DNA of 64,000 nt from positions 7,080,001 to 7,144,000 of the forward strand of contig NZ_CP046401.1 in NCBI RefSeq assembly GCF_009762775.1, written 5' to 3'. The notes below the pieces were generated by a model that saw nothing but the letters and a program-made list of their open reading frames with translations, did no database searches and had not been told where the DNA came from. A program made the translations under genes and the position numbers. Source of the DNA: Maribellus comscasis (GTDB lineage: Bacteria > Bacteroidota > Bacteroidia > Bacteroidales > Prolixibacteraceae). Shown in pieces: positions 43,548-53,547 of this stretch; the first letter of the stretch is position 1, and each line of letters starts with the position of its first letter.

Positions 43548-44891
43548 CTACAGCACCCACAAACTAATAAGCCAAACCGCAGTTGCAGACATAATCCCCA
43601 TGACCAGTGTGCCAAGGGTTTGAAGCTTGTACCCCTGCTTAACATTCATCCCGGTCATTTGAGTAACAACCCAGAAATAACTGTCGTTGGCATGACTGGC
43701 AATAATTGAACCGGCTCCGATTGCTGTGACAACCAGGGCTCTTGCTGTTGGAGAATCCATTCCCAGCGAAGCTAAAAGCGGCGCCATTAAACTGGCAGTT
43801 GTAATAATGGCAACGGTACTCGACCCCTGTGCTATTTTAAGCGACAAGGCGATTATTACCGGTAACCAAATCCCTAAAGTCTGAGCTCCTGAAAGATTGT
43901 TTTGAATGACCGCAGCAATTCCTGATGCCTGCAAAACTTTACCAAAAGCGCCCCCACTGCCGGTAACAATAATAATACTTGCGGCTGCAATTATCCCCTG
44001 TCCCAACCAACCGGTTGTTGATAGCATGTCTTTTGTAAGCTTTGCCGGAAGTAAAAAAGATAAGCCTACTCCAATGAGCAGGGCTACAGACGGCTGACCA
44101 ATAAAATTTAAAATTTCAAACAAGTTCCCTTCTCCAAACGGAATTGAAGGCAAGATGCTAACGGACCGAATTACAATTAAAATAATGGGGACAAAAACCG
44201 GCAATAATGATTTTACCAGCGAAGGGCTGTTTTTATCATCAAATACTTGTTCTTTTTCGTTTTGTCCGCTATCCGTTTTTATTTGATGTTTTGAAGCTAT
44301 TTTCAACGAAAACAGCCAGCCTGTGACTAACCCAATTAAACTAACCGGCAGACCGTACAAAATAACCATTCCCAAATCGGCCTGTAAAATTCCGGCTGCT
44401 GCGACCGGACCGGGTGTAGGAGGAATCAACGAGTGAGTAACATACAAGCCCAAACTCAGGGCGATGGCAAGCATGGCAAGTGATATTTTTAATTTTTTTG
44501 AAATTGCTTTTGCCAGTGGAGAAAGAACAATAAACGCCGAATCGCAAAAAACCGGGATACTCACAATATAGCCCACAATGCTCATTGCCAAAGGAACTTT
44601 TTTCTTTCCAACCAATTTTAATGCGCCACCAGCCAGCTTAAACGCGCCCCCCGACATTTCCAAAAATTTCCCGATAATTGAGCCGGCCAGGATAACAATT
44701 CCAATGTAGCCAATTGTGCTTCCAAAACCATCATTTACTGTTTCAACAACTTCTGTTAATGTCATTTTCCCCGACAAAACTCCGAAGCCAAAAGCCACTA
44801 AAATCAAAGATAAAAACGGGTGCCATTTCAAAACGGAGGTTGAAATAATAATAAAAACAATAGACAAAAGCAAAAGAATAATCAGCCACAT
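43548..44891 (-). CDS. GntP family gluconate:proton symporter
   Basis: A 447-residue integral membrane protein with about 12-14 helices. GntP signatures: GFGSTIGYIGIVILAGSIIGKFLEMSGGA, SIPVFCDSAFIVLSPLAKAI, HSLIPPTPGPVAAAGIL, AQGSSTVAIITTASLMAPL and SHANDSYFWVVTQMTGM. Imports gluconate or another sugar acid with protons. The ATG at 44891 gives the usual short cytoplasmic N-terminus; an upstream TTG is less likely. It follows the DegT-type gene by 95 bp on the same strand; the two may form an operon for a sugar acid or amino sugar acid. Confidence 0.92.
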   Translation of the reverse strand: MWLIILLLLSIVFIIISTSVLKWHPFLSLILVAFGFGVLSGKMTLTEVVETVNDGFGSTIGYIGIVILAGSIIGKFLEMSGGAFKLAGGALKLVGKKKVPLAMSIVGYIVSIPVFCDSAFIVLSPLAKAISKKLKISLAMLAIALSLGLYVTHSLIPPTPGPVAAAGILQADLGMVILYGLPVSLIGLVTGWLFSLKIASKHQIKTDSGQNEKEQVFDDKNSPSLVKSLLPVFVPIILIVIRSVSILPSIPFGEGNLFEILNFIGQPSVALLIGVGLSFLLPAKLTKDMLSTTGWLGQGIIAAASIIIVTGSGGAFGKVLQASGIAAVIQNNLSGAQTLGIWLPVIIALSLKIAQGSSTVAIITTASLMAPLLASLGMDSPTARALVVTAIGAGSIIASHANDSYFWVVTQMTGMNVKQGYKLQTLGTLVMGIMSATAVWLISLWVL

Positions 44892-44986
44892 AGCAAAGAA
44901 ATTTGGTTTAGTAATTTTTGAACTGTTCAAATATACGTTAAACCAAAGGTATTATGCTATTTTGACGGGACAAATACACTTCCAGA

Positions 44987-46327
44987 TTACTGAAACGCTT
45001 CTCTGTTTTCATAAATTTTTGTAACGGCATTTACAATATCATCCATATCGTGTTTATTGCCAAGCAACATTCTCTGAGAAAAAATTACTGCCTCATCTGC
45101 CAGTTGGTCATTCCCGGGCAAAACATTTTCTTCCCGCCACTGTTTCAGTCGCTGTTCAGAGAACAAGCGTTTGTAGCCTTTTGAATTGAGTGCTTCTTCA
45201 ATGAGCCCGTCGTAATTTTGTCTGCCATAGCCCGATGAACAAGGTACTCCCTCGGCACGTAATGCTTTAATAAATTGTTCGCGTGATACTTTTCCAAATT
45301 CCTCAGAAACAAAACGAAACGGATAAAGGTGATAAGCAGAACGGGCATCATCAGTAACCAGTTTATACGGAACAATACCGGGAATTTCAGCCAGTCTCTC
45401 ATCCAGATATTTTGCATTCTCCAGGCGGATGTCGGCATCTCTTTCAATACGTTTCATCTGCGACAATAACATCAGTGCCTGAATTTGCTGCATTCTGCGA
45501 TTACTACCCCGAATCGGATAATCAGAAGTACGTTCCACTCGTCCAAATGGTCGTCCACAGTTGTGGAATGAATAACACCGATCCATAATTTCATCGTCGT
45601 TTCCAACAATTGCACCTCCTTCACCGGTGGGCAGATTTTTAGAATTTTGAAAACTAAAGCAGCCCAGATCACCCAAAGTCCCCAGTTTCTTTCCTTTATA
45701 CTCTCCCAGCCAGGCCTGGCACGCGTCTTCTATTACCTTTAAATCGTTTTTTTGAGCCACTTTATTTACTTCATCCATGTCAACCGGCAAACCATAGATA
45801 TGAACCGGCAGAATGGCAGAAGTTCGACTGGTTATCTTTTCTTCAATCTTCGAAGGATCTATCAGGAAAGTTTCCGGATCGGTATCAACAAACACCGGAA
45901 GTGCTTTATTCATAAAAATAACATTATACGTGGCAATAAAAGTAAAAGGAGAAACAAGCACCTCATCTCCGGCGTCTACACCCAAAACATGGGTAGCTAC
46001 TAAAAGTGATGTGGTCCCACTTGCTGTGGCCAAACAACGTTTTGTCCCCATCAGTTGGGCATATTTTTGTTCAAAGTCCTCAACATGTTCGCCGCTGCCG
46101 CGCCACCAACGCCCGCTTCGCAACATTTCAACGATACCGTCCTCAGCTGTTTTATCCCACACGGGCCAATCCGGCCAGGCAACATTTCTTACTTTTTCCC
46201 CGCCATACAGCGCAAGTTTTTTTGAACTTTCAAAACCATAAGAAGAAAATGGAGCCGACAACATTCCCAGCGTGCCTGCAGATGCTGTTACAATAGCTTT
46301 CCGACGACTAATCCTGTAGTTTTTCAT
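44987..46327 (-). CDS. DegT/DnrJ/EryC1/StrS aminotransferase with Tat-like leader
   Basis: A 446-residue PLP protein. Residues 1-31 (SRRKAIVTASAGTLGMLSA) look like a twin-arginine signal. The sugar-aminotransferase fold follows: SGRWWRGSGEHVEDFEQKYA, ASGTTSLLVATHVLG, SPFTFIATYNVI, LPVHIYGLPVDMD, VIEDACQAWLGEY (Asp201 contacts PLP), FSFQNSKNLPTGEGGAI (Lys230 Schiff base). The family usually aminates nucleotide-linked keto sugars in the cytoplasm, so export of a cofactor-loaded enzyme is unusual but compatible with Tat transport. Neighbour is a gluconate-type permease. Start at the ATG at 46327; a TTG eleven codons upstream is less likely. Confidence 0.85.
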   Translation of the reverse strand: MKNYRISRRKAIVTASAGTLGMLSAPFSSYGFESSKKLALYGGEKVRNVAWPDWPVWDKTAEDGIVEMLRSGRWWRGSGEHVEDFEQKYAQLMGTKRCLATASGTTSLLVATHVLGVDAGDEVLVSPFTFIATYNVIFMNKALPVFVDTDPETFLIDPSKIEEKITSRTSAILPVHIYGLPVDMDEVNKVAQKNDLKVIEDACQAWLGEYKGKKLGTLGDLGCFSFQNSKNLPTGEGGAIVGNDDEIMDRCYSFHNCGRPFGRVERTSDYPIRGSNRRMQQIQALMLLSQMKRIERDADIRLENAKYLDERLAEIPGIVPYKLVTDDARSAYHLYPFRFVSEEFGKVSREQFIKALRAEGVPCSSGYGRQNYDGLIEEALNSKGYKRLFSEQRLKQWREENVLPGNDQLADEAVIFSQRMLLGNKHDMDDIVNAVTKIYENREAFQ

Positions 46328-46533
46328 AAGGTTTGTTATTGAGATTTCTGTTGTTCTCAAGTTACGGAAAAATTAGAGTCAAACAAATGCGCAGACAAAA
46401 AAATCAAAACTAAATATTTCCAAATTATACTCATTTTCAAACAAATAAATCCTATTTACATAAGCAAAGAAACAATGACCAGAATTTGTATTTCAAGGGA
46501 AATAATAAGAAATTTAAAAAGAAAAAAACACGA

Positions 46534-47262
46534 ATGAGTAATTGGCACGAACAGAAAAAGACAAAATTTTTCCCATTGTTTATTTTTGCAGCTTCTATGG
46601 GGTTTCTGGAGGCAATTGTGGTGGTTTACCTGAGGGAGTTATATTACCCGGATGGTTTCAGGTTTCCTTTACAAATTTTGCCACAATGGCTAATGGGAGT
46701 TGAAATTGTGCGCGAATTCAGTACCCTTTTTATGCTTTTTGCTGTTGCCTGGATCGCTGGCAAGAGCTTTTTACAACGGCTTTCTGTATTTCTTTTCATC
46801 TTTGGAATTTGGGATATTTTCTATTATGTGGCGTTAAAATTATTTCTCAGCTGGCCTGAATCGTTGCTAACCTGGGATATTCTTTTTTTAATCCCGATAA
46901 CCTGGCTCGGACCTGTACTTGCACCAGTTATTTGTTCGATAACAATGATTTTAATGACATTTATTTTTGAATATTTCAGACTAAAAAACAATTCGCATAA
47001 AATTACCGGGATTGAATTAGGGTTGATGATTACAGGTGCGACAATTATTTATTTCACTTTCACTTATGATCTCGGAAGAATAATTTTTAAAGGTAACTAT
47101 TTTCGTTCTTTATTATACTTAACAAAAAATCAAAATTTTACTCAGGAACTTTCAAATTACGTCCCTGATAATTTTTTATGGGGTATTTTCACTATTGGGT
47201 TACTGGTTATTTTTTCAGGAATATTTCTATATTTAAAACGAAATTTATCCGTTAAAAATTAA
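46534..47262 (+). CDS. Polytopic membrane protein of unknown function
   Basis: A 242-residue protein with about six or seven hydrophobic helices (FFPLFIFAASMGFLEAIVVVYL, FSTLFMLFAVAWIAG, LSVFLFIFGIWDIFYYVAL, ITWLGPVLAPVICSITMILMTFIF, GLMITGATIIYFTF, FLWGIFTIGLLVIFSGIFLYL). I do not recognise a family. ATG at 46534 (MSNWHEQKK). It is divergent from the DegT gene and 161 bp upstream of the histidine kinase, and is probably not in that kinase's transcript because a -7-like element lies between. Confidence 0.7.
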   Translation: MSNWHEQKKTKFFPLFIFAASMGFLEAIVVVYLRELYYPDGFRFPLQILPQWLMGVEIVREFSTLFMLFAVAWIAGKSFLQRLSVFLFIFGIWDIFYYVALKLFLSWPESLLTWDILFLIPITWLGPVLAPVICSITMILMTFIFEYFRLKNNSHKITGIELGLMITGATIIYFTFTYDLGRIIFKGNYFRSLLYLTKNQNFTQELSNYVPDNFLWGIFTIGLLVIFSGIFLYLKRNLSVKN

Positions 47263-47368
47263 GGGTTCGAAAGTAATAGCCAACGAATATTTAAAAATCA
47301 ACTTATATCGGTGTTAATAACTTCCAAATTATTAACACAAATTAAACAAAGCATTTTTATTTTTCTGC

Positions 47369-47376
47369 TAAATTTG
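47369..47376 (+). promoter_or_regulatory. Possible -7 promoter element of the histidine kinase gene
   Basis: TAAATTTG at 47369-47376 fits TAnnTTTG, 47 bp upstream of the kinase ATG; no -33 TTTG at the standard distance was seen. Confidence 0.35.
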
Positions 47377-47423
47377 CATCGTACTGAATAAGTCGGACGG
47401 AAGTTGTGCGTTATTTTTAAGTG

Positions 47424-49181
47424 ATGGGATATCATTTTACAATAGACAGTTTGATTGAGTTCCTGACTGCTGTAGCAGCAGTGATTGCAATAATATTTCT
47501 TTGGGAAAAACGCAAATCACAGGAGGTAAAATTTATAATATTACTTGAAACTCTGGTTGCAGTATGGGCAATTACTTATGCCTTTGAATTTGCAACCTAC
47601 GATCTTCAAACCAAAATTATGTGGTCGAAGTTATCGTATTTTGGCATTGCATTTCTACCTGTGTTGTATTTTTTATTCACAACAGCCTTTAGCCAAAAAA
47701 CAAAAATAATTACCAACCGCAACATCTTTCTTTTATCGATAATACCTGCTATTACAATCGGATTAATTCTGACCAACGATACCCATAAATTAGTCTGGAC
47801 TGATGTTACCCAGGATGCAATTTTGAACGTGGCCCACTATCACCACGGAGTCTGGTTTTGGATATACTGGAGCTATGCCATGCTACTGTTTGTTTCAGGA
47901 CTTTATAATTTGGCATATTCTATATACAGGTTTACAGCATATTACAAGTCTCAAATCACTGTGCTTCTCCTGGCATCTGTTATTCCAATTTTGGGGAACC
48001 TGATGTATGTTACCGGTATAAATCCTTTCCCGGGCTTTGACTGGACTCCGGTTTCTTTTGTACTTACCGGTCTGCTCGTTGCTTTTGGTATAGCGCGGTA
48101 TAAAATGTTTGACCTGGTCCCTTTTGCCAGGAATAAACTCATCGACACAATGGATGACGGCGCCATTGTTGTTAATCCTGATGGTTATATAGAAGATTGC
48201 AATTCTTCGGTTTACAAGATTTTTTCACTCAATAAAACTTCAATAATCAACAAAAGTTTTAAAGACATCTTTTCCGACTATAAAACGCTTTCTTTAGCAT
48301 TGTACAGCAAGGGAGTAGAAAGAGTTCAGGTTGAAATTGACAAAAGATATTATCAGGTGCAAATTTCCCCCATTTATTATAGAAAAAGAGATTACTCAGG
48401 AAGTCTTTTATTGTTACATGATATTACCAGTATTAAATATGCAGAGGATGAGTTAAAGGAAGCAAACAAAAAATTATTGGTTGAAATTGAGATTCGAGAG
48501 AAACTAATTGAAGATTTGGATTCGTTTGCACATACGGTTGCCCACGATTTAAAAAATACTCTTGGCACGATCGTCGCTTCAAGTGAAATTCTGGAAGAAA
48601 GTGTAAATATTAAAGACACAAAACATTCTGCAAGACTGGCCTCTTTAATAAAAAATTCAGCAGACAAATCAATGCGAATTACGCAGGAGCTTTTAATCCT
48701 GGCTCGTTCAAGCCGAACTGATATTGAAAAAAGCAGCCTGGATATGAAAACGATTTTTGCTGAAGCCACCGAACAACTAAACGAACTGATTCAAAAGGAA
48801 AAAGCTGAAATTAAATTTCCTGCCAAGTGGCTAACTTCCAGTGGATACGCCCCCTGGGTGGAAGAAGTTTGGGTAAATTATCTCAGCAATGCAATTAAAT
48901 ATGGTGGGCATCCACCCAAAATTGAAGTTGGTTCGGAACTAACTGAAGAAAATATGGTAAAATACTGGATAAAAGATAATGGCAAGGGATTAACAGAAGA
49001 AGAACAATCTCAACTTTTTCATAAATACGTACGTCTTTCGTCAGGAAGGATTGATGGACAAGGGCTTGGCCTGAGCATCGTAAAACGGATTATTGATAAG
49101 CTGGGGGGCAGTGTTGGTGTTGAGCCAGCAAAAAACTTCAACGGAGGCTCTGTTTTTTATTTTACACTACCCGCAATTTAA
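47424..49181 (+). CDS. Orphan sensor histidine kinase (7TM-PAS-HisKA-HATPase)
   Basis: A 585-residue kinase. Residues about 5-225 form the seven-helix N-terminal sensor of the histidine-kinase 7TM type (LSYFGIAFLPVLYFLFT, WTPVSFVLTGLLVAFGIARY); a PAS domain (about 235-340) follows; then the H-box AHTVAHDLKNTL with phospho-acceptor His374, N-box VWVNYLSNAIKYGGHP, G1 DNGKGL and G2 GQGLGLSIV. No receiver domain is fused and no response regulator lies beside it. Signal unknown. The first codon is the ATG at 47424, one codon after a GTG. It is convergent with the fumarase gene. Confidence 0.9.
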   Translation: MGYHFTIDSLIEFLTAVAAVIAIIFLWEKRKSQEVKFIILLETLVAVWAITYAFEFATYDLQTKIMWSKLSYFGIAFLPVLYFLFTTAFSQKTKIITNRNIFLLSIIPAITIGLILTNDTHKLVWTDVTQDAILNVAHYHHGVWFWIYWSYAMLLFVSGLYNLAYSIYRFTAYYKSQITVLLLASVIPILGNLMYVTGINPFPGFDWTPVSFVLTGLLVAFGIARYKMFDLVPFARNKLIDTMDDGAIVVNPDGYIEDCNSSVYKIFSLNKTSIINKSFKDIFSDYKTLSLALYSKGVERVQVEIDKRYYQVQISPIYYRKRDYSGSLLLLHDITSIKYAEDELKEANKKLLVEIEIREKLIEDLDSFAHTVAHDLKNTLGTIVASSEILEESVNIKDTKHSARLASLIKNSADKSMRITQELLILARSSRTDIEKSSLDMKTIFAEATEQLNELIQKEKAEIKFPAKWLTSSGYAPWVEEVWVNYLSNAIKYGGHPPKIEVGSELTEENMVKYWIKDNGKGLTEEEQSQLFHKYVRLSSGRIDGQGLGLSIVKRIIDKLGGSVGVEPAKNFNGGSVFYFTLPAI

Positions 49182-49194
49182 ACTTCTGAAATAA

Positions 49195-50586
49195 TTACAA
49201 TCCCGCCATCTTTTGCGGATCTACCCATTTTTCGAAATCTTCAGCCGTCACGTACCCGAGAGAAACTCCGGCCTCTTTAAGTGTTATATTTTCGGCGTAG
49301 GCTTTTTTAGCAATTTCTGCCGCTTTGTTGTATCCTATATGTGCATTCAGGCTTGTAACCAGCATCAATGAATTTTCCAGATGCTTTTGAATTACCTGAT
49401 TATTGGGTTCAATACCTGCCACACAATTGACGCTAAAACTTAAACAAGCGTCACCAATCAATTGTGCACTTTGCAAAATATTGGCAGCTATGAGCGGTTT
49501 AAAAACATTCAGTTCAAACTGACCGTTACTGCCCCCTATTCCAATCGCCACATCATTTCCCATAACCTGTGCTGCTACCATTGTCAACGCTTCAGCTTGC
49601 GTAGGATTTACTTTACCCGGCATAATACTTGAACCAGGTTCGTTTGCAGGTAATTTCAACTCGCCAATTCCACACCGGGGCCCGCTGCCCAGCATACGAA
49701 TATCGTTACCAATTTTCATCAGGCTAACCGCCACACGTCTAAAGGCGCCACTAAGTTCAACCAATGCATCGTGAGCTGCCAATGCTTCAAACTTATTAGG
49801 TGCTGAAACAAAAGGAAAACCGCTTAATTTGGCAATTTTTTGAGCAACGGCTTTGGCATATCCCCTGGGACTGTTTAAGCCGGTACCTACCGCTGTTCCC
49901 CCCAACGCTGTTTCCCCCACATTTCTTAAAGCATTTTCTATTGCAAAAACTCCTTTATCAAGTTGTTGCACATATGCACTAAATTCCTGGCCAAGTGTTA
50001 GCGGCGTAGCATCCATAAAATGAGTCCGGCCAGTTTTTACAATGTCCCTGAATTCACTCGCCTTTTTGGAAAGCGTATCCCTTAAACCTGTTATTCCCGG
50101 AATGGTAATTTCCATCGTCACTTTAAAAGCGGCAATATGCATCGCAGTGGGAAAGGTATCGTTACTACTCTGGCTTTTATTCACATCGTCATTCGGATGA
50201 AGAAATCTTTTCTCATCCTTTAAACTTCCGCCCTTTAGCTCCTGAGCGCGGTTGGCAATTACTTCGTTTATATTCATATTACTTTGCGTACCGCTACCGG
50301 TTTGCCATACAACCAGCGGAAACTGGTTATCGTGCCTGCCGGTGAGAATCTCATCGCAAACAGTGGCAATTAATTCGGCTTTTTCTTTTTCAAGCACACC
50401 CAAATCGTAATTGGTGAGTGCTGCCGCTTTTTTCAAAACTGCAAAAGCGTAAATAATTTCGATGGGCATACTTGCCTGCGGCCCGATTCTAAAATTATTT
50501 CGGCTGCGTTCAGTTTGGGCTCCCCAGTATTTGTCGGCAGGGACTTTAATTTCGCCCATGGTATCTTTTTCGATCCGGAATTCCAT
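49195..50586 (-). CDS. fumC: Class II fumarate hydratase
   Basis: A 463-residue cytoplasmic fumarase (fumarate to malate; TCA or reductive branch), Fe-independent class II. It has the family signature [11 protein letters not shown] and the conserved [51 protein letters not shown] and [10 protein letters not shown] regions. Length and all substrate-loop motifs are normal. It appears monocistronic, convergent with the kinase gene and divergent from the small membrane protein gene. Confidence 0.96.
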   Translation of the reverse strand: MEFRIEKDTMGEIKVPADKYWGAQTERSRNNFRIGPQASMPIEIIYAFAVLKKAAALTNYDLGVLEKEKAELIATVCDEILTGRHDNQFPLVVWQTGSGTQSNMNINEVIANRAQELKGGSLKDEKRFLHPNDDVNKSQSSNDTFPTAMHIAAFKVTMEITIPGITGLRDTLSKKASEFRDIVKTGRTHFMDATPLTLGQEFSAYVQQLDKGVFAIENALRNVGETALGGTAVGTGLNSPRGYAKAVAQKIAKLSGFPFVSAPNKFEALAAHDALVELSGAFRRVAVSLMKIGNDIRMLGSGPRCGIGELKLPANEPGSSIMPGKVNPTQAEALTMVAAQVMGNDVAIGIGGSNGQFELNVFKPLIAANILQSAQLIGDACLSFSVNCVAGIEPNNQVIQKHLENSLMLVTSLNAHIGYNKAAEIAKKAYAENITLKEAGVSLGYVTAEDFEKWVDPQKMAGL

Positions 50587-50738
50587 AATTCGTCTTTTAA
50601 ATCTGCAAAAACAACTGTTCTTTAATCGATAACAAAATGAAGGAAAAATTGATTAAAGGGATTCGTATAACTTATCTTCAATCTAAATTTCTATATTTAT
50701 AATTCCATAAAAACTTATTTTAGCAAAAACAAAAATTT

Positions 50739-51107
50739 ATGGAAACTGTCCTAACTAAAACAATCATTTCAGGAGCACTTACGCTACTGTTAATTGTTAG
50801 CGGAGTTTGGCTAAGGAAGAATGGTGAGCCTTATAAAACGGATATTTTCACCATTCATAAACTTGCAATTGTTGCACTGGTGGTTTTTGTTGTGTTAATT
50901 TATATCAACCATCTAAAAACATTCAGTTTTAACGGAACGGGCTTTATTCTTTTTATCATTTCCGACGTTATTTTCCTTGTAGCATTTATTAGCGGAGCTC
51001 TGCTAAGCTTTGAAAAAATAGTTTCCTATCAGTTAAAAATCGTTCACAGGCTTGTATCCTGGATAACCATTTTGTTTGTTCCCGTTATTTGGCTGGTTTG
51101 CCATTAA
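50739..51107 (+). CDS. Small four-helix membrane protein of unknown function
   Basis: A 122-residue protein with four predicted helices: IISGALTLLLIVSGVWL, LAIVALVVFVVLIYI, FILFIISDVIFLVAFISGALLSF and IVHRLVSWITILFVPVIWLV. Histidines in helices 2 and 4 (IHKLA, VHRLV) resemble paired haem ligands of small cytochrome-b-like membrane proteins, but this is only an impression. The next gene starts 84 bp further on the same strand. Confidence 0.65.
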   Translation: METVLTKTIISGALTLLLIVSGVWLRKNGEPYKTDIFTIHKLAIVALVVFVVLIYINHLKTFSFNGTGFILFIISDVIFLVAFISGALLSFEKIVSYQLKIVHRLVSWITILFVPVIWLVCH

Positions 51108-51191
51108 AAGGTGAAAGTGATTTCAAATTTTTTTAATTCAATTTTTTCCTACCTTTATGAGCCTGCTAAATCAACAAAAAATTACAGAAGA

Positions 51192-51821
51192 ATGAAAAAT
51201 AGTTTTACCATTTTATTCCTGTGCTTCTTTGCCGGAAGTATTGGTGCGCAGAACTCATACAGACCAGGCCTCTTTTTTCGGGAAGACTGGAAAGAAATTC
51301 CGGCTGAAATTCCGCTTTCTCAAAAGCACGTATATAATTCTGATTTGATTGTGCAATTATACGGACCGGGGCAGGACAGTCTGAAAAAAAGTAACCATGA
51401 GCAACCGGTTGATGATCCGTATTATGTGTGGTCGGGACTGTGTCTTGAAAACTGGATGGTAACCTTAAAACACAAAACTCAAAATGTGGATTTAACCGGA
51501 TTTGCAAAAATTCGCTGGCGCACAAAACAATTTGGATTCCGACTGTTGCGTATCACCTTAAAACTTAACGATGGTACCTGGCTGATAAGCGATCAGTTTG
51601 ACGGGCCATCGAAAGACTGGCGAATAAAAGAATTCAACCTACAGGATATTGAATGGCACATTTTGGATGCTCAACGAATCGCAGAAGTTGGCGTGGCAAA
51701 AAATCCTGACCTTTCAAATGTGGAAGAAATTGGTTTTACCGATTTAATGCCAGGCGGAAAATCAGCGGCCTGTTCCCGACTCGACTGGATTGAAGTGGAC
51801 GGGAAGCCTGTAGTACGTTAA
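51192..51821 (+). CDS. Predicted exported protein, beta-sandwich-like, unknown function
   Basis: A 209-residue protein with signal peptide (MKNSFTILFLCFFAGSIGAQ). The mature region is rich in Trp and beta strands (LFFREDWKEIPAEIPLSQKHV, ENWMVTLKHK, FAKIRWRTKQFGFRLLRITLKLNDGTWLISDQ, WRIKEFNLQDIEWHIL), resembling carbohydrate-related or DUF1080-like sandwiches, not firmly. The ATG at 51192 opens a clear signal peptide, whereas an earlier in-frame start at 51111 would not. Convergent with the DUF4395 gene. Confidence 0.68.
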   Translation: MKNSFTILFLCFFAGSIGAQNSYRPGLFFREDWKEIPAEIPLSQKHVYNSDLIVQLYGPGQDSLKKSNHEQPVDDPYYVWSGLCLENWMVTLKHKTQNVDLTGFAKIRWRTKQFGFRLLRITLKLNDGTWLISDQFDGPSKDWRIKEFNLQDIEWHILDAQRIAEVGVAKNPDLSNVEEIGFTDLMPGGKSAACSRLDWIEVDGKPVVR

Positions 51822-51855
51822 AAAAATGCCACTGGCATATTAAATTCCGGATACA

Positions 51856-52524
51856 TTAGGGTACGACAACCTCACCTGTTTCCTCAAGCCCAAACAAATC
51901 AAATGGCGGTTGAACAAATGTGTCGTTAAACAAAATTACGGTTAAAACAATAAAACCAACAAATGCCATTATTATCAATAACTGGGGGAATGAAGTTTTC
52001 TGGATATCATGTCTCGATTTTACGTCGCATACTTCGCCGGGACAATATTGCACTTTATCTTTAAAAAACAAAGGGTAGAACTTACAACCAAGGCAAATCC
52101 CAAAAGCCGATTCAAAGAATAAAAAAATCAGGCAAACAAAACATATTAGACCTGTAACCGGACTATATGAATTGACAACGACAACAAGTGTAAACATTGT
52201 TATGGCGAGCGCAAAGCCAATTTTCCAAGCAAACTTCTTTTGCCGCGCACCAACGTATTCCGGTGTTTGGTTGCGCACAACCAAACGTCCTAAAATAAGT
52301 GTTGGTGCAAACTTTGGATTGATAAAAACACGAATGGAGATATCGGTTAAAAAAACGATAATGGCATATTTCAACAAGGTAAAATCACCCTTCATTATTA
52401 CCGTTAAAATGGCAAAAAACATAAAAAGAAAAAGCATTCCTGCTGCTGCTCTGATTTCACGTTCGTTTAAAACAGGAATTGTATAACCCTCTACGTCTTC
52501 CCCAAATTTTACTATTCTGCTCAT
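51856..52524 (-). CDS. DUF4395 family membrane protein
   Basis: A 222-residue protein with four to five TM helices and the DUF4395 hallmarks: VLNEREIRAAAGMLF, an amphipathic FINPKFAPTLILGRLVV segment and the cysteine-containing ESAFGICLGCKFYPLFF followed by YCPGEVCDV. The CLGC/CPGEVC cysteines could bind metal or form disulphides; such proteins are sometimes found near thiosulfate or thiol-related functions, but nothing nearby supports that. Function unknown. Confidence 0.82.
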   Translation of the reverse strand: MSRIVKFGEDVEGYTIPVLNEREIRAAAGMLFLFMFFAILTVIMKGDFTLLKYAIIVFLTDISIRVFINPKFAPTLILGRLVVRNQTPEYVGARQKKFAWKIGFALAITMFTLVVVVNSYSPVTGLICFVCLIFLFFESAFGICLGCKFYPLFFKDKVQYCPGEVCDVKSRHDIQKTSFPQLLIIMAFVGFIVLTVILFNDTFVQPPFDLFGLEETGEVVVP

Positions 52525-52620
52525 TGTCTAATTGTTTTTATAATGATTTTTTTGATAAAGAAATAACAAGAAAAAGCGGTGCCGGTTTACACAATATTGT
52601 TAAATATTTCAATTTTACGG

Positions 52621-52866
52621 TCAGGACTTTCTTTTCTTTTTTGCCGCTACATTAACTGGTTCATATGAAAATACATCCTGTAAAGGCGTATGAAACACCA
52701 AAGCAATTTTGAAAGCGAGTTCAAGCGAAGGTGAATAGTTTCCTTTTTCAATAGCAACAATGGTTTGCCGTGAAACTCCAACTTCGTCTGCCAATTGTTG
52801 CTGCGTCATTTCATCCGCGTCAAAACGTAATCTTCTTATGTTGTTCTGAATATTTCTGGTTGGCAT
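52621..52866 (-). CDS. XRE-family helix-turn-helix regulator
   Basis: An 81-residue Cro/CI-type regulator: MTQQQLADEVGVSRQTIVAIEKGNYSPSLELAFKIALVF is a complete HTH_3 domain, followed by LQDVFSYEP and a basic tail (AAKKKRKS). The ATG at 52866 lies one base after the stop of the upstream membrane protein gene, indicating tight coupling. Similar small-HTH plus membrane-protein pairs are common and often self-regulating. A TAnn-rich, T-rich stretch upstream at 53390-53440 may hold the promoter. Confidence 0.88.
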   Translation of the reverse strand: MPTRNIQNNIRRLRFDADEMTQQQLADEVGVSRQTIVAIEKGNYSPSLELAFKIALVFHTPLQDVFSYEPVNVAAKKKRKS

Positions 52867-52867
52867 T

Positions 52868-53332
52868 TTAAACTCCTTTCCGGTAATAATAAATTTGCGA
52901 ACCGTTATCAATCAGTTCTGAAATAACGCCGCTTATAACAAATACAATAAAAATTGAGTAGGTTGGCAGCCCGATTGCAAGCGCGATAATTGCGAGCATA
53001 AATCCAACTACAAATGAGTAATGAGAATTCCGCAGAGCTTTCAATTTAATGAGTTTGTCCCGTTCATCTTCCGGAGGGATTTCTCCGTTATGGGTTGCTT
53101 CTGTATTATGCGTTACAATGGCATTAATAATGTGAAAAACGATGTAAATAATAATACGGGCTACAACAGAAATTCCAGCATAAACCAGAAACAGTTTTCC
53201 CCAGGCCTGGAAGTCATCGACTAAATCGATTCTTCCTTCAAGGTGGCGTTGATAAACAAACCAGGCATAAATTGCAGTGATTACCAAACCACTAAAGATG
53301 TTAATAATGTTTTCTTTTTCTCTGTACGACAT
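52868..53332 (-). CDS. Membrane protein paired with XRE regulator
   Basis: A 154-residue protein with four predicted TM helices (IINIFSGLVITAIYAWFVY, LFLVYAGISVVARIIIYIVFHIINAIV, YSFVVGFMLAIIALAIGL, SIFIVFVISGVISELID) and a short loop containing EIPPEDERDKLIKLKALRN, which I recognise from DUF2178-like membrane proteins that accompany small HTH regulators. Its stop is one base before the regulator's ATG. Probably an effector or sensor for that regulator; function unknown. Confidence 0.75.
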   Translation of the reverse strand: MSYREKENIINIFSGLVITAIYAWFVYQRHLEGRIDLVDDFQAWGKLFLVYAGISVVARIIIYIVFHIINAIVTHNTEATHNGEIPPEDERDKLIKLKALRNSHYSFVVGFMLAIIALAIGLPTYSIFIVFVISGVISELIDNGSQIYYYRKGV

Positions 53333-53547
53333 GACTTCTTTGTTTTTGTATGAATAATTTTACAATTAGTTAAAAATACATGACACAAAGATAAATATTT
53401 TTTACACAATGTAAAATATTTTTTACATTTTATATTATTTACTTTTCAGTTAAAATCACAAACAATTGAAAATAAGTCGAATATAATTCCGGGGTATTTA
53501 ATTCTGTTTAAAAATTTCAGAAATCCATTTTTTGTTCCTGTTAGGAT

